Assembly (NCBI GenBank): GCA_016286055.1
Contig: JAEERW010000014.1
Span: forward strand, 1-64,000
DNA length: 64,000 nt
Reading direction: 5' to 3'
DNA from: Bacteroidales bacterium
GTDB lineage: Bacteria > Bacteroidota > Bacteroidia > Bacteroidales > UBA3824
Part shown: piece after piece, positions 1 to 8,201 of the stretch
Numbering within the stretch: position 1 is the stretch's first letter
Layout of the letters: every line of letters starts with the position of its first letter
The notes under the pieces: model-generated
What the model was told of the DNA's origin: nothing
The model's input: only the letters and a program-made list of their open reading frames with translations
Database searches by the model: none
Translations under genes and position numbers: made by a program

Positions 1-839
1 TTGCCAAAAAGATGTTCAAACATTGAGCCTTCATTTTTTAATAGCAACGCACTTTCACTAAAACTTCCGTATTTAGCACCTTTTATTGTTATTTCTTTCA
101 TTACCAAAGTGTTGACAGTAATTGCAACAGGGAAATGTGCACGGGATTTTGCCACAAGCACCCCTCCTGGTTTTAAGGCACTGATACATGAATCAAGATC
201 TTCAGGAATAGTTTCTATCACAGAATCAAACATATCGGGAATCAAACCAGCGCGGTTTCTAATATGGCATACATTATTAAATTCCTTATAGTATAGTATT
301 TGACACATAAGCTCTGCAATACGATTGTCCCCATAAACACATATTTTGTCATTTTTACCAATAAAACCGATGGGTGCCAATGCGGCAGCGACGGGTTCAA
401 TGAATGCACCACGCTGATTTGCAATAGTTTTATCAAGCATCACCAATGCGGAGACTGGCGCGACAATGTATTCGGCAAATGCGCCGTCGCAGTCTTTCCC
501 GCACATAAAATCAAAACCAACGCCGAAAAGCATAGGATTTGCACTTACGACGTCTCCTTTCTGGAATCCGTTACAGCTATCGGCTTCACCATAAAACTTC
601 ACTACAAGTCCACAAAATTCGTGACCCAAGGTGACTCCATTCTTGCATTTGATACGGTGGTTGGCTATTGCAATATCTGTTCGGCAAATACCAGCATAAA
701 GGACTCGTATCAACGCATAATCACCTTCTTTTACATCAGGCACGGGGACTTGCTGCAAATGTACATCGCCATTCACAATTTTCAATGCCAACATTTTGTC
801 AGCAAATCTCAAATCGTATTGAATAATATTACTGTCCAT
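1..839 (-). CDS. Zinc-type (MDR) alcohol dehydrogenase, C-terminus cut by window edge
   Basis: Reading the minus strand from the ATG at 839 gives an uninterrupted frame of about 279 codons running off the left edge. It begins MDSNIIQYDLRFADKMLALK. The N-terminal GroES-like catalytic domain shows GICRTD, where the family usually has GICGTD, and the GHEFCG motif that supplies a zinc ligand and the catalytic glutamate in medium-chain dehydrogenases. A weakly conserved nucleotide-binding half follows. The family uses NAD(P)H to interconvert alcohols or polyols and carbonyls; the substrate cannot be read here. An internal ATG at residue 16 is an alternative start. It lies 64 bp downstream of the bcp-like gene on the same strand. 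Confidence 0.8.
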   Translation of the reverse strand, partial: MDSNIIQYDLRFADKMLALKIVNGDVHLQQVPVPDVKEGDYALIRVLYAGICRTDIAIANHRIKCKNGVTLGHEFCGLVVKFYGEADSCNGFQKGDVVSANPMLFGVGFDFMCGKDCDGAFAEYIVAPVSALVMLDKTIANQRGAFIEPVAAALAPIGFIGKNDKICVYGDNRIAELMCQILYYKEFNNVCHIRNRAGLIPDMFDSVIETIPEDLDSCISALKPGGVLVAKSRAHFPVAITVNTLVMKEITIKGAKYGSFSESALLLKNEGSMFEHLFG

Positions 840-903
840 TGCAATACAATCTTAAAAAACAAGACCCAAAAGTTGAATTAGCAAAATATCTGGAAATCAT
901 CTA

Positions 904-1356
904 TTATATCTCCTCCAACATCTGTCCCGGATTTTCTGCCGCCTTGACGTTGGAGAACGCCTTGACGATGATTCCGTTTTCGTCAATCAGGTATGTGGTG
1001 CGCACTACGCCGAAGGATTTTTTGCCGTAGAGGGTTTTCTCTTTCCAAACGTCGTATGCTTGGATCGCGGTCTTTTCGGTGTCGGCGAGGAGGGTGAACG
1101 CGAGTTTGAATTTCTCTTGGAATTTTTTGTGCGAGGCAACGCTGTCTTTGCTGATGCCGATGACTTCCGCGCCTTTTTCACGGAAATGCGGGAAAAGTTC
1201 CGAAAAAGCGCAAGCCTGTTTGGTGCAGCCCGAAGTGTTGTCCTTGGGATAAAAATAAAGCACAATCTTTTTGCCGCGAAACTCTTCGAGGCTGCGGATG
1301 TTGCCGTCTTGGTCGGGCAGCGAAAACGACGGCGCTGGGGTGTTGGGTTGAAGCAT
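904..1356 (-). CDS. bcp: Thioredoxin-dependent thiol peroxidase, Bcp/PrxQ family
   Basis: The 150-residue product has the usual length for this cytoplasmic peroxiredoxin, which reduces H2O2 and organic hydroperoxides with thioredoxin as donor. The active-site block PKDNTSGCTKQAC carries the peroxidatic Cys44 and a resolving Cys49 five residues later, the atypical 2-Cys arrangement of PrxQ. The usual proline before GC is a serine. It starts 7 bp after the stop of the DUF1016 gene upstream, so the two are probably co-transcribed. The gene looks more GC-rich than its neighbours, which may indicate different ancestry, although the family is ubiquitous. Confidence 0.93.
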   Translation of the reverse strand: MLQPNTPAPSFSLPDQDGNIRSLEEFRGKKIVLYFYPKDNTSGCTKQACAFSELFPHFREKGAEVIGISKDSVASHKKFQEKFKLAFTLLADTEKTAIQAYDVWKEKTLYGKKSFGVVRTTYLIDENGIIVKAFSNVKAAENPGQMLEEI

Positions 1357-1363
1357 AATGGTT

Positions 1364-2536
1364 TTATTTATCTGTATTGTTTAACAATTGTTTCAGTTGT
1401 TCGATGTCGGGGAGTGCTTTGCGGAGATTGTCGGGCAGGTCTTCCGATGTAGTGTATGTTGCCACGCCCATGGGCTTGTTGTAGTCTCTGATTACAAACT
1501 CCACATAATCCTTGTTGGCACTTTTGCAAAGGACAATGCCAATTGACGGATTTTCGTGAGGTTTCTTGATTTTGCTGTCGAGAATGCTCAGGTAGCCCAT
1601 CAGTTGTCCCAAATATGACGTTTTGAAGTCGCCGGTTTTCAATTCAATCACTACCAAACAGTTGAGTTCCCTATTGAAAAACAGCAAGTCGGGGAAATGT
1701 TCCACACCGTAAATTTCCAAGTGGTACTGATTGCCGATAAAAGCAAAATCGGTTCCAAAAGTCATAATAAACTCTTTGATATTCTGCACAATTTGCAGTT
1801 CTACAACACGCTCATCTACATCGATAGCGTCTCTTTCGCCAATCTGTTCCACATTGATGAAATTAAGGAGATATTCGTCCTTAAACATCATAACAGCCTT
1901 GCGTGCAAGAGAAGAATCGGAGATGGTCTTGGAGAAATTGTTGGGGATTTTATCTTGATTTTCAAATGCTTTGGAGGCGATTAATTGTTTTAGGCGGTCT
2001 CTTGACAGATTTTCTTGCATAGTCCGTCTTATATAATAATAACGCTGTTTTTTCTCCTTTGCCTTTTCTAAGATCACAAGATGATGCGAAAAAGGGACGT
2101 TAAAAAAACTATCAACGGGAAATTCATCTATGTTTGGAATAATCATAGAATGAGAAATATCTATTTGATTATTAGTGTTTTGTAATTCGACAACCGCAGT
2201 TGTCGAATTTGTATTCTGCAATTCGGCAACCGCAATTGCCGAATTGGCATCAAGCATTTGCCATTCTTCGTAGAACTTACGCATATTTTTTAGACTGTTC
2301 TCCGAAAAACCTCTCAGCCCCGGCAACTCCTTTTGAAGTTGGTCGCTAATAATTTTCAAAGCACCTGTACCCCAATTCTTCTTTCGGGTATTGAGCGAAA
2401 TGTATTTGCCAATGCCGAAATAAACAGCCAATTGGATGCGGTTAACGCCTTTGGCGGCCTCGTACTGACCTTGCAGAATGGCGGTTTTGATGGCTTCCAC
2501 CGCCGATGTGTATTTTGTGTTGAAATTATCTGCCAT
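1364..2536 (-). CDS. YhcG-like DUF1016 PD-(D/E)XK nuclease
   Basis: The open frame extends to 2593, but the ATG at 2536 (MADNFNTKYTSAV) is the natural family start and gives 390 aa. Residues about 1-110 form the DUF1016 N-terminal helical domain, with IGKYIS, WGTGALKIISDQL and GFSENSLKNMRKFYEEW. The C-terminal half is the predicted nuclease, with DLLFFNRELNCLVVIELKTG matching the D...ExK core. Between the domains is a duplicated stretch (AELQNTNSTTAVVELQNTN) encoded by two tandem palindromes at 2184-2245. The family is linked in the literature to DNA processing and restriction-like functions, but its biological role is not settled. It is followed by bcp after 7 bp. Confidence 0.88.
   Translation of the reverse strand: MADNFNTKYTSAVEAIKTAILQGQYEAAKGVNRIQLAVYFGIGKYISLNTRKKNWGTGALKIISDQLQKELPGLRGFSENSLKNMRKFYEEWQMLDANSAIAVAELQNTNSTTAVVELQNTNNQIDISHSMIIPNIDEFPVDSFFNVPFSHHLVILEKAKEKKQRYYYIRRTMQENLSRDRLKQLIASKAFENQDKIPNNFSKTISDSSLARKAVMMFKDEYLLNFINVEQIGERDAIDVDERVVELQIVQNIKEFIMTFGTDFAFIGNQYHLEIYGVEHFPDLLFFNRELNCLVVIELKTGDFKTSYLGQLMGYLSILDSKIKKPHENPSIGIVLCKSANKDYVEFVIRDYNKPMGVATYTTSEDLPDNLRKALPDIEQLKQLLNNTDK
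2184..2245. repeat. Two tandem palindromes inside the DUF1016 gene
   Basis: Palindrome 1 (2184-2209) has 11-bp perfect arms AATTCGACAAC/GTTGTCGAATT around CGCA. Palindrome 2 (2220-2245) has 10-bp perfect arms AATTCGGCAA/TTGCCGAATT around CCGCAA. They form a tandem repeat of about 36 bp that stays in frame and encodes the repeated VAELQNTN / VVELQNTN segment between the two protein domains. Confidence 0.85.
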
Positions 2537-2609
2537 AGTTTGCAATTCAATTTTGCACAAAGATACGAAAATAATTCCATATCTATGTAGCATTTTTACG
2601 AATACTTCC

Positions 2610-2675
2610 TCACCACATCCACCAAGCCATCAAAAACGCCGACATTATCAGCGCAGTGGTAATAATCTTTTTCAT
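2610..2675 (-). CDS. Possible 21-aa membrane micropeptide
   Basis: A short frame in the 2594-2757 gap reads MKKIITTALIMSAFLMAWWMW and stops. It has a positively charged start and one hydrophobic stretch ending in tryptophans, like a single-pass membrane micropeptide or a signal-peptide remnant. It lies between the aldo/keto reductase gene and the DUF1016 gene on the same strand. There is no recognised family and no strong ribosome binding site, so it may be chance. Confidence 0.25.
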   Translation of the reverse strand: MKKIITTALIMSAFLMAWWMW

Positions 2676-2757
2676 TGCTCTTTTATTTAATCTATTAATT
2701 TCGCCGCAAAAATTGATAACGATTAAAAATCTGAGCAATACCTATTTTGATGGATTT

Positions 2758-3669
2758 TTATTTCGACATAAATCTAAACATATCGGCTTTCATAATAGTT
2801 ATGCCGCATTTGTCGGCTGCGGTTTCAAGCGCAGTGATTTCTTTGGGCGTAAAACGTATTGACACGTTTTGTGTAAGTTGATCTATTTGATAAGGTTTGC
2901 GACATCCGCATAAAGGTACAATGCCCTTTGTAAGACAATATACCACAGCGGTTTGAGCCGTTGAGATGTTGTATTTTTTGCCTATAATATTCATTAATTC
3001 TATCAATGGCTTCAACTTTTTGGTACGCCTTCGGTACATTAAACCCATTACTCCGCTTGGAGTTTTTCCAGTGAGCGCACCTTCTTCTAATACCGCCCAT
3101 GCCCAAAACTGAACATTGTTTTGTTTACACCAATCCACAAGACCGTTTTTCTCCCATTCGCGTTCAATGAGGCTGTAATGATTTTGAACGCCAAAGAGCG
3201 GAATTTGCTCGCGGTCTAAAATTTTCTTTGCTTTTTGGGCCTCGTTGAGATTAAAATTTGAGATACCTATTGCGTGTATTTTGCCTTCGCGATAAAGGGT
3301 AATCATCTCTGCAAGGTTTTCTTCGATACACACCGGCAAGTGAAGCCAGTATATATCAACGTATTGACGATTAAAATCTTTCAAATCTTTTTCGAGCGAT
3401 TTTCGCACCTGTCCTTGCTTGTATTTTTTAGAAAAAGGGGTAAATTTCGCCGATATTTTCATTTCAGGCATTGCCAATTGCCCCATAATTTTTTGCGATT
3501 TGCCGAAACCATAATCTCGTGCGGTATCAAAAATTACAAATCCGTTTTTGATTGCAGATTCAGCCGTTTCTCTGATGGTTTCGATACTTACCGAACCACC
3601 GCGCAGAAGTTTTGCATATAATCTACCTCCCCACGAATTTGTGCCTATAATAATTGGTGTAGTGTTCAT
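2758..3669 (-). CDS. Aldo/keto reductase
   Basis: The frame opens at 3723, but the ATG at 3669 (MNTTPIIIGTNSWGGR) fits the family best and gives 303 aa. The AKR catalytic tetrad is visible: Asp and Tyr in DTARDYG, Lys in SAKFTPF and His in YWLHLP. Later segments IHAIGISNF and GVQNHYSLIEREWE match the TIM-barrel family pattern, and the C-terminal part (KGIVPLCGCRKPYQIDQ) matches the NADP-binding region. It should be a cytoplasmic NADPH-dependent carbonyl reductase; the substrate is unknown. It probably forms its own transcription unit. Confidence 0.9.
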   Translation of the reverse strand: MNTTPIIIGTNSWGGRLYAKLLRGGSVSIETIRETAESAIKNGFVIFDTARDYGFGKSQKIMGQLAMPEMKISAKFTPFSKKYKQGQVRKSLEKDLKDFNRQYVDIYWLHLPVCIEENLAEMITLYREGKIHAIGISNFNLNEAQKAKKILDREQIPLFGVQNHYSLIEREWEKNGLVDWCKQNNVQFWAWAVLEEGALTGKTPSGVMGLMYRRRTKKLKPLIELMNIIGKKYNISTAQTAVVYCLTKGIVPLCGCRKPYQIDQLTQNVSIRFTPKEITALETAADKCGITIMKADMFRFMSK

Positions 3670-3852
3670 CTTTAAAAATTTTGGCAACAAAATTAAGGGT
3701 ATTATTTTGCAATTGAGTTGCAATATAGGTAGTTATTTGTGGGGATTTTTCACGAATATTATTGAATTGATTTGTCAAAGTACCAATAATTAAGTATTAT
3801 TTATTTATAATTGTAATATTTTACACTGTAATAAAATAGGAGGATTAAATTC

Positions 3853-5268
3853 TTAACTTATTTCTGCAAATAAATCATCTGCTGTCAATTGGTTTGGAAC
3901 GTTGCCGCTGTATGAGTTTTGTTTGAGTCCGTATGTGGTTATCATTGTGATGTATAATGATTTTTTTGTGCCTGTTGAATTGCGAAACATTTCACGGCGT
4001 TGGCGAAGATATTCGTCGTATTTTTTGTCGATTTCGTATTCCGAAAGCGAAAATTTAATTTCGCAAAGGTTAATCACTTGGTCGCGGCGGTCGATGAGCA
4101 TATCTATCTGAAAATCTTTTGTTTTGTATGAATAAACATTGGATTCTACACCAAGGATGCCCAATTTTGCTTTAATCTGACGGATGTGATGAAAACATAC
4201 TTGTTCAAAGGCATAGCCCGACCAAGCACGTTTCGATGGTGAATCTTCCATATTGAACCAATGATTTTCGTCGTTGCCTGTATAGCCCGCCACATATCGA
4301 AGATAAAACAGTGAAAACAAGTCGCTGAGTTGATAAATTGTTTCCCGTTCTTTTTTGCCCAAACCGTTGTACGGACGTATAAACTCGCTGTCAACCAAAT
4401 CATTAAGAACAACAGATAGTTTGCCACCATCGGGAAGTTTGAGAGCGGTCTTGATTTCCAAACGTGTCATTCCAACGGCTTTTTGGGCAAGTAATTGTAC
4501 TATATTTTTGCTCATCGACGATTCGTTAAACAATGACGTGAACAAAAATTTGTATTCTGATTTTAATTTTGCATTTTTAGAAAAAAACAATCTATCGATG
4601 TTTTGGTTCAACGAAAATTCTTTTTCCAACATACTGAGATACAGTGGAATACCGCCCAAAATCATATACGTCTCCAAAATTTGGTATCGGTTAAACGGCA
4701 CATTTTGAAATTTTAGGAATTCTTCGGTTTCGGCAAGTGAAAACGGCGCCAAGTAAATGACATTTGTCATTCTGTTGTAAAGTCCGCCCTTGTTGCCAAA
4801 AATCTTGTCGCGCATCCACGTGGTAGCCGAGCCACAAACTATCATCATCAGGTTTGATTTTGTGGATGCATAGCCATTCCAAAAATACTCAAACGCCCTC
4901 AGAAATTCCGATTTTTGGGTGTCCATCCACGGCAGTTCGTCAAGGAAAATCAAAATTCGTTTTTTATCTATTATTGATTCGATGTACTCTTTGAGATTGC
5001 CAAAAGCATCAAACCAATTTCGAGGAATATTGATTTTGCTTCCCGTACATTTCATCAAGTTCTTGGTAAACTCTCTAAGTTGTTCGCTCTTAGTACCTTT
5101 GTATATGCCAGTAAAGAAAAAGTCGAATTGGTTGTTAAAAAACTCCTTCACCAAATATGTTTTGCCCACCCTGCGCCGTCCATAAACAGCCACAAACTCG
5201 TTTTTGCCCGAATTATATATTTGTTCGAGACGTTTTTTTTCCGAATATCTGCCGATAATTTTGTCCAT
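3853..5268 (-). CDS. P-loop ATPase with C-terminal DUF234 nuclease-like domain
   Basis: The 471-aa product starts MDKIIGRYSEKKRLEQIY. It has a Walker A YGRRRVGKT near residues 29-37 and a Walker B ILIFLDELPW near residues 105-114, typical of the archaeal-type ATPase family common in Bacteroidota. Winged-helix-like sequence (LSVVLNDLVDSEFIRPY) follows. The C-terminal DUF234 region includes FQIDMLIDRRDQVINLCEIK, which resembles a PD-(D/E)XK nuclease core. These proteins are often genomically solitary, as here, and have been suggested to act on DNA or as selfish elements, but no function is established. A tandem hairpin repeat lies just upstream. Confidence 0.88.
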   Translation of the reverse strand: MDKIIGRYSEKKRLEQIYNSGKNEFVAVYGRRRVGKTYLVKEFFNNQFDFFFTGIYKGTKSEQLREFTKNLMKCTGSKINIPRNWFDAFGNLKEYIESIIDKKRILIFLDELPWMDTQKSEFLRAFEYFWNGYASTKSNLMMIVCGSATTWMRDKIFGNKGGLYNRMTNVIYLAPFSLAETEEFLKFQNVPFNRYQILETYMILGGIPLYLSMLEKEFSLNQNIDRLFFSKNAKLKSEYKFLFTSLFNESSMSKNIVQLLAQKAVGMTRLEIKTALKLPDGGKLSVVLNDLVDSEFIRPYNGLGKKERETIYQLSDLFSLFYLRYVAGYTGNDENHWFNMEDSPSKRAWSGYAFEQVCFHHIRQIKAKLGILGVESNVYSYKTKDFQIDMLIDRRDQVINLCEIKFSLSEYEIDKKYDEYLRQRREMFRNSTGTKKSLYITMITTYGLKQNSYSGNVPNQLTADDLFAEIS

Positions 5269-5310
5269 AATGCGATAGTATTAGTTTGACACCGCAAATA
5301 TACAAAAAAA

Positions 5311-5416
5311 ATCCGATTCTCGTTCCTTAACTCAATTATTTTTGCCGTTAAGGAACAAAAATCGCGATTCTTGTTCCTTAACTCGTTTATTTGGGGACTT
5401 AGGGAACAATAATCCG
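5311..5416. repeat. Tandem pair of TTCCTTAACT hairpin repeats
   Basis: Two units of about 51 bp lie head to tail (about 5313-5363 and 5364-5416). Each begins CGATTCTYGTTCCTTAACTC and ends in an imperfect inverted copy (GTTAAGGAACAAAAATCG or CTTAGGGAACAATAATCCG), so each can fold as a hairpin. A third related hairpin lies at 14873-14917. The units fill the gap between the divergent ATPase and TIR genes. They may be a mobile-type interspersed repeat or RNA structure. Confidence 0.8.
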
Positions 5417-5514
5417 TCTTTTTTGGCTGAGCGGGAATGATTATTCTAACTTTTTTTAACTTTTGAGCATAGTGATTTAAGTAAAAAATATTTTTCTTTT
5501 TTAATTTTCTGTCG

Positions 5515-5522
5515 TATATTTG
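5515..5522 (+). promoter_or_regulatory. -7 element upstream of the TIR gene
   Basis: TATATTTG matches the Bacteroidota -7 consensus TAnnTTTG and lies 38 bp before the ATG at 5560. A T-rich TTTT sits 19 bp upstream in place of the -33 TTTG. Confidence 0.55.
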
Positions 5523-5559
5523 TAAACTCATTAATTTACGTACCAACACTCTAAACAAG

Positions 5560-6648
5560 ATGGCTAACAAGGGAAAAACGCCTATTAACGCAGGGAGACC
5601 TGTATATTTTTCGTATGCTCGCAACAACGATGCTAAGCCCGAATGGAAACATATATCTGATTGTGTGGATATTATAATTAAGAAATTTCAACAAGAGAAT
5701 ATCGAATACCGTCTCGATGTGAGAGATTTAATCACCGGCGACCGTATCTCGGGTTTTGAAAAAGAGATTGGGCATAAGAGCGAAACTGTGGTGATAGTAT
5801 TCTCCGACAGGTATTTCCGATCTATGCATTGTATGAATGAACTTATACAAATTCAAAAATCGCTCAAAACCAATCCAAACAAGCGTCTATTGCTTATAAA
5901 ATGCGGCGATTTCAACCTTGCCGATATGCATTACATTAGAGATCTCGAAAAATTTTGGACTGCCAAGAAAAACGAATACGATGAGATTAAGTTTCACCGT
6001 ATCAGAGAGTTTTCAAGCACCGAAAAGGCTGCGGAAGCAAGCGGATACTATCTCGACAAAATCCGCGAACTCTACTCGTTTTTTAGTGCTTACAACTATT
6101 TCGATGCATCCAAGGGTAATTGGGATAATTTTGTCAACGATTTAATAAAATATTATAATAACACCCCTAAGCCCGAAACCAAGTCTGCCAGGGTTGCCGA
6201 GGTGAAAAAAACAGTTGCTAAACCTAAAAAGAAATCTCGTGGTTGGCTTTGGATTGTTGCGGCATTGTTGTTGGTGTTTGTGTTTTTTGGGTATGGATAT
6301 TACCGAGCACATAGGTTTCCATTTACCATTACATCTTGCTCTGTAATAACGCAAGACGGAAAGGAGAACCTCAAAATAGAGTATTTTTCGCCGCAAACTC
6401 GTCCTTTTGAATTGTATATAAAAGTGTTTGACCCAAATGGAAATTTGATTATTTCAGCCGATTCGCCAGTGGGTTATTCCCTAAAAAAATATGTGGCTTT
6501 TGAACAGGGTTACGGCGAGGCTGCAATCGACGGAGTAGATAAAATTTTATCAGGAAAGAGTGCCGGTGATTATCGTTTTGAATTATATTTTCACGACCGT
6601 CAGATTGATTCTTATACTTTTCCACTTTCAGGCGCAATAGGGGAGTAG
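5560..6648 (+). CDS. Membrane-anchored TIR-domain protein
   Basis: The 362-aa protein opens with a TIR domain (about residues 14-165): VYFSYARNN is the first strand motif, VVIVFSDRYFRSMHCMNEL is the box carrying the conserved glutamate that is catalytic in TIR NADases, and LLLIKCGDF follows. A basic linker leads to one membrane segment (WLWIVAALLLVFVFFGYGYY, about 227-246), then a C-terminal domain of about 110 aa predicted outside the cytoplasm. That domain contains LYIKVFDPNGNLI, resembling the outer domains of the four proteins at 10484-14807. Bacterial TIR proteins often act in defence by degrading NAD or making signals; a membrane-tethered form with an outer domain suggests sensing. No adjacent partner gene is evident. 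It may instead be a regulatory protein without catalysis. Confidence 0.85.
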   Translation: MANKGKTPINAGRPVYFSYARNNDAKPEWKHISDCVDIIIKKFQQENIEYRLDVRDLITGDRISGFEKEIGHKSETVVIVFSDRYFRSMHCMNELIQIQKSLKTNPNKRLLLIKCGDFNLADMHYIRDLEKFWTAKKNEYDEIKFHRIREFSSTEKAAEASGYYLDKIRELYSFFSAYNYFDASKGNWDNFVNDLIKYYNNTPKPETKSARVAEVKKTVAKPKKKSRGWLWIVAALLLVFVFFGYGYYRAHRFPFTITSCSVITQDGKENLKIEYFSPQTRPFELYIKVFDPNGNLIISADSPVGYSLKKYVAFEQGYGEAAIDGVDKILSGKSAGDYRFELYFHDRQIDSYTFPLSGAIGE

Positions 6649-6713
6649 GCATACGTTTTTTACCTATTTGCTATTTTTTTCACATTAAAGTTTTAACAAA
6701 TGCAAAAAATATC

Positions 6714-6721
6714 TATCTTTG
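6714..6721 (+). promoter_or_regulatory. -7 element of asnS
   Basis: TATCTTTG matches TAnnTTTG, 33 bp before the asnS ATG. TTTT lies 19 bp upstream at 6691-6694 as a weak -33 element. Confidence 0.6.
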
Positions 6722-6753
6722 CCGCTTGAAACAATATTTTTAAGACACACAAA

Positions 6754-8148
6754 ATGGAAAGAACAAAAGTTATAGACCTTTTGAAACGCGAGGATTACGG
6801 CGCTCAGGTTAATGTAAAGGGTTGGGTGCGTACCCGCCGCGGCAGCAAAGCCGTTAACTTCGTAGCCCTCAACGATGGCTCAACCATCAAAAATGTGCAA
6901 ATTGTGGTTGACGTTGAAAAATTTGACGAAAACATTATCAAAGATATTACTACCGGCGCTTGTATCAATGTTATCGGTACTTTGGTAAAAAGCCAAGGTG
7001 CTGAGCAAAGCGTTGAAATTCAGGCAACTAATATTGAAATTTATGGTGTTGCCGGCAGCGATTACCCGTTGCAGAAAAAAGGACACTCGATGGAGTTTCT
7101 CCGCGAACACGCCAACATACGTATGCGCACCAACACTTTTGGAGCAGTTTTCCGCATCCGTCACAATATGGCAATGGCTATTCACACATATTTCCACGAG
7201 CACGGTTTCTTCTATTGGAACTCGCCGCTGATTACCGCAAGCGACTGCGAGGGTGCCGGTCAGATGTTTCAGGTTACAACGCTCGACCTCAAAAATCCTC
7301 CCAAAAATGAGGACGGCAGCATTGATTACTCGCAAGACTTCTTTGGCGCACAGACCTCGCTCACCGTTTCGGGACAGTTGGAAGGCGAACTTGCAGCCAC
7401 CGCTCTCGGAGCAATTTACACATTCGGACCCACTTTCCGCGCTGAAAACTCCAACACTCCACGCCACTTGGCTGAGTTTTGGATGATTGAACCCGAAATC
7501 GCTTTTATGGATCTCAACGGTTTGATGGATTTGGAGGAAGACTTTATTAAATATTGTGTTAAATGGGCTTTGGATCATTGTCAAGACGACCTTCAATTCC
7601 TCAACAATATGATTGATAAGGGTTTGATTGCCCGTCTCGAAGGCGTATTAAAAGAAGAGTTTGTTCGCCTGCCCTACACCGAAGGCATCAAGATTTTGGA
7701 AGAGGCCATCAAGAAAGGCAAAAAATTCGAGTTCCCCGTATCGTGGGGCTGCGACCTTGCTTCGGAACACGAACGTTACCTTGTGGAAGAGCATTTCAAA
7801 AAGCCGGTAATTATGATAGATTACCCCAAGGAAATCAAGTCGTTCTATATGAAAATCAACGATGACAACAAGACCGTTCAGGGTACCGACGTACTTTTCC
7901 CGTCAATCGGCGAAATTATCGGAGGTTCGGTTCGCGAGGCTGATTACAACACACTTGTAAACCGTATGAACGAACTCGGAATGAAACTCGACGGCTACGA
8001 GTGGTATCTTGAAACCCGCAAATTTGGATCCTGTCCTCACGCTGGCTTTGGTCTTGGCTTTGAGCGACTTATCCTCTTTGTAACGGGAATGCAGAACATC
8101 CGCGACGTGATTCCCTTCCCGAGAACACCGAAGAATGCGGCATTCTAA
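6754..8148 (+). CDS. asnS: Asparagine--tRNA ligase
   Basis: The 464-aa product charges tRNA-Asn with asparagine in the cytoplasm. The N-terminal OB-fold anticodon-binding domain ([18 protein letters not shown]) is followed by the class II catalytic core. Motif 2 is visible in [25 protein letters not shown] and motif 3 in [50 protein letters not shown] matches AsnRS rather than AspRS. Length is typical. A hairpin terminator follows at 8174-8201. Confidence 0.97.
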   Translation: MERTKVIDLLKREDYGAQVNVKGWVRTRRGSKAVNFVALNDGSTIKNVQIVVDVEKFDENIIKDITTGACINVIGTLVKSQGAEQSVEIQATNIEIYGVAGSDYPLQKKGHSMEFLREHANIRMRTNTFGAVFRIRHNMAMAIHTYFHEHGFFYWNSPLITASDCEGAGQMFQVTTLDLKNPPKNEDGSIDYSQDFFGAQTSLTVSGQLEGELAATALGAIYTFGPTFRAENSNTPRHLAEFWMIEPEIAFMDLNGLMDLEEDFIKYCVKWALDHCQDDLQFLNNMIDKGLIARLEGVLKEEFVRLPYTEGIKILEEAIKKGKKFEFPVSWGCDLASEHERYLVEEHFKKPVIMIDYPKEIKSFYMKINDDNKTVQGTDVLFPSIGEIIGGSVREADYNTLVNRMNELGMKLDGYEWYLETRKFGSCPHAGFGLGFERLILFVTGMQNIRDVIPFPRTPKNAAF

Positions 8149-8173
8149 TCGAATATTTTTGATGTATAATATA

Positions 8174-8201
8174 AAGGGGCGCAGATTTGCACCCCTTTTT
8201 T
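8174..8201 (+). terminator. Rho-independent terminator after asnS
   Basis: GGGGCGC and GCACCCC pair (one mismatch) around AGATTT, followed by a run of six T. It also sits at the 3' end of the convergent AbiEii gene and could serve both. Confidence 0.8.

Noticed and set aside
1060-1452. 130-aa plus-strand open frame opposite the peroxidase gene
   Set aside because: It is the shadow of the GC-rich bcp-like gene, whose catalytic motif is on the minus strand.
5148-5627. 159-aa minus-strand frame with repeated ELRNxNR peptides
   Set aside because: It reads through the tandem hairpin repeat and overlaps two real genes; the repeated peptide only reflects the DNA repeat.
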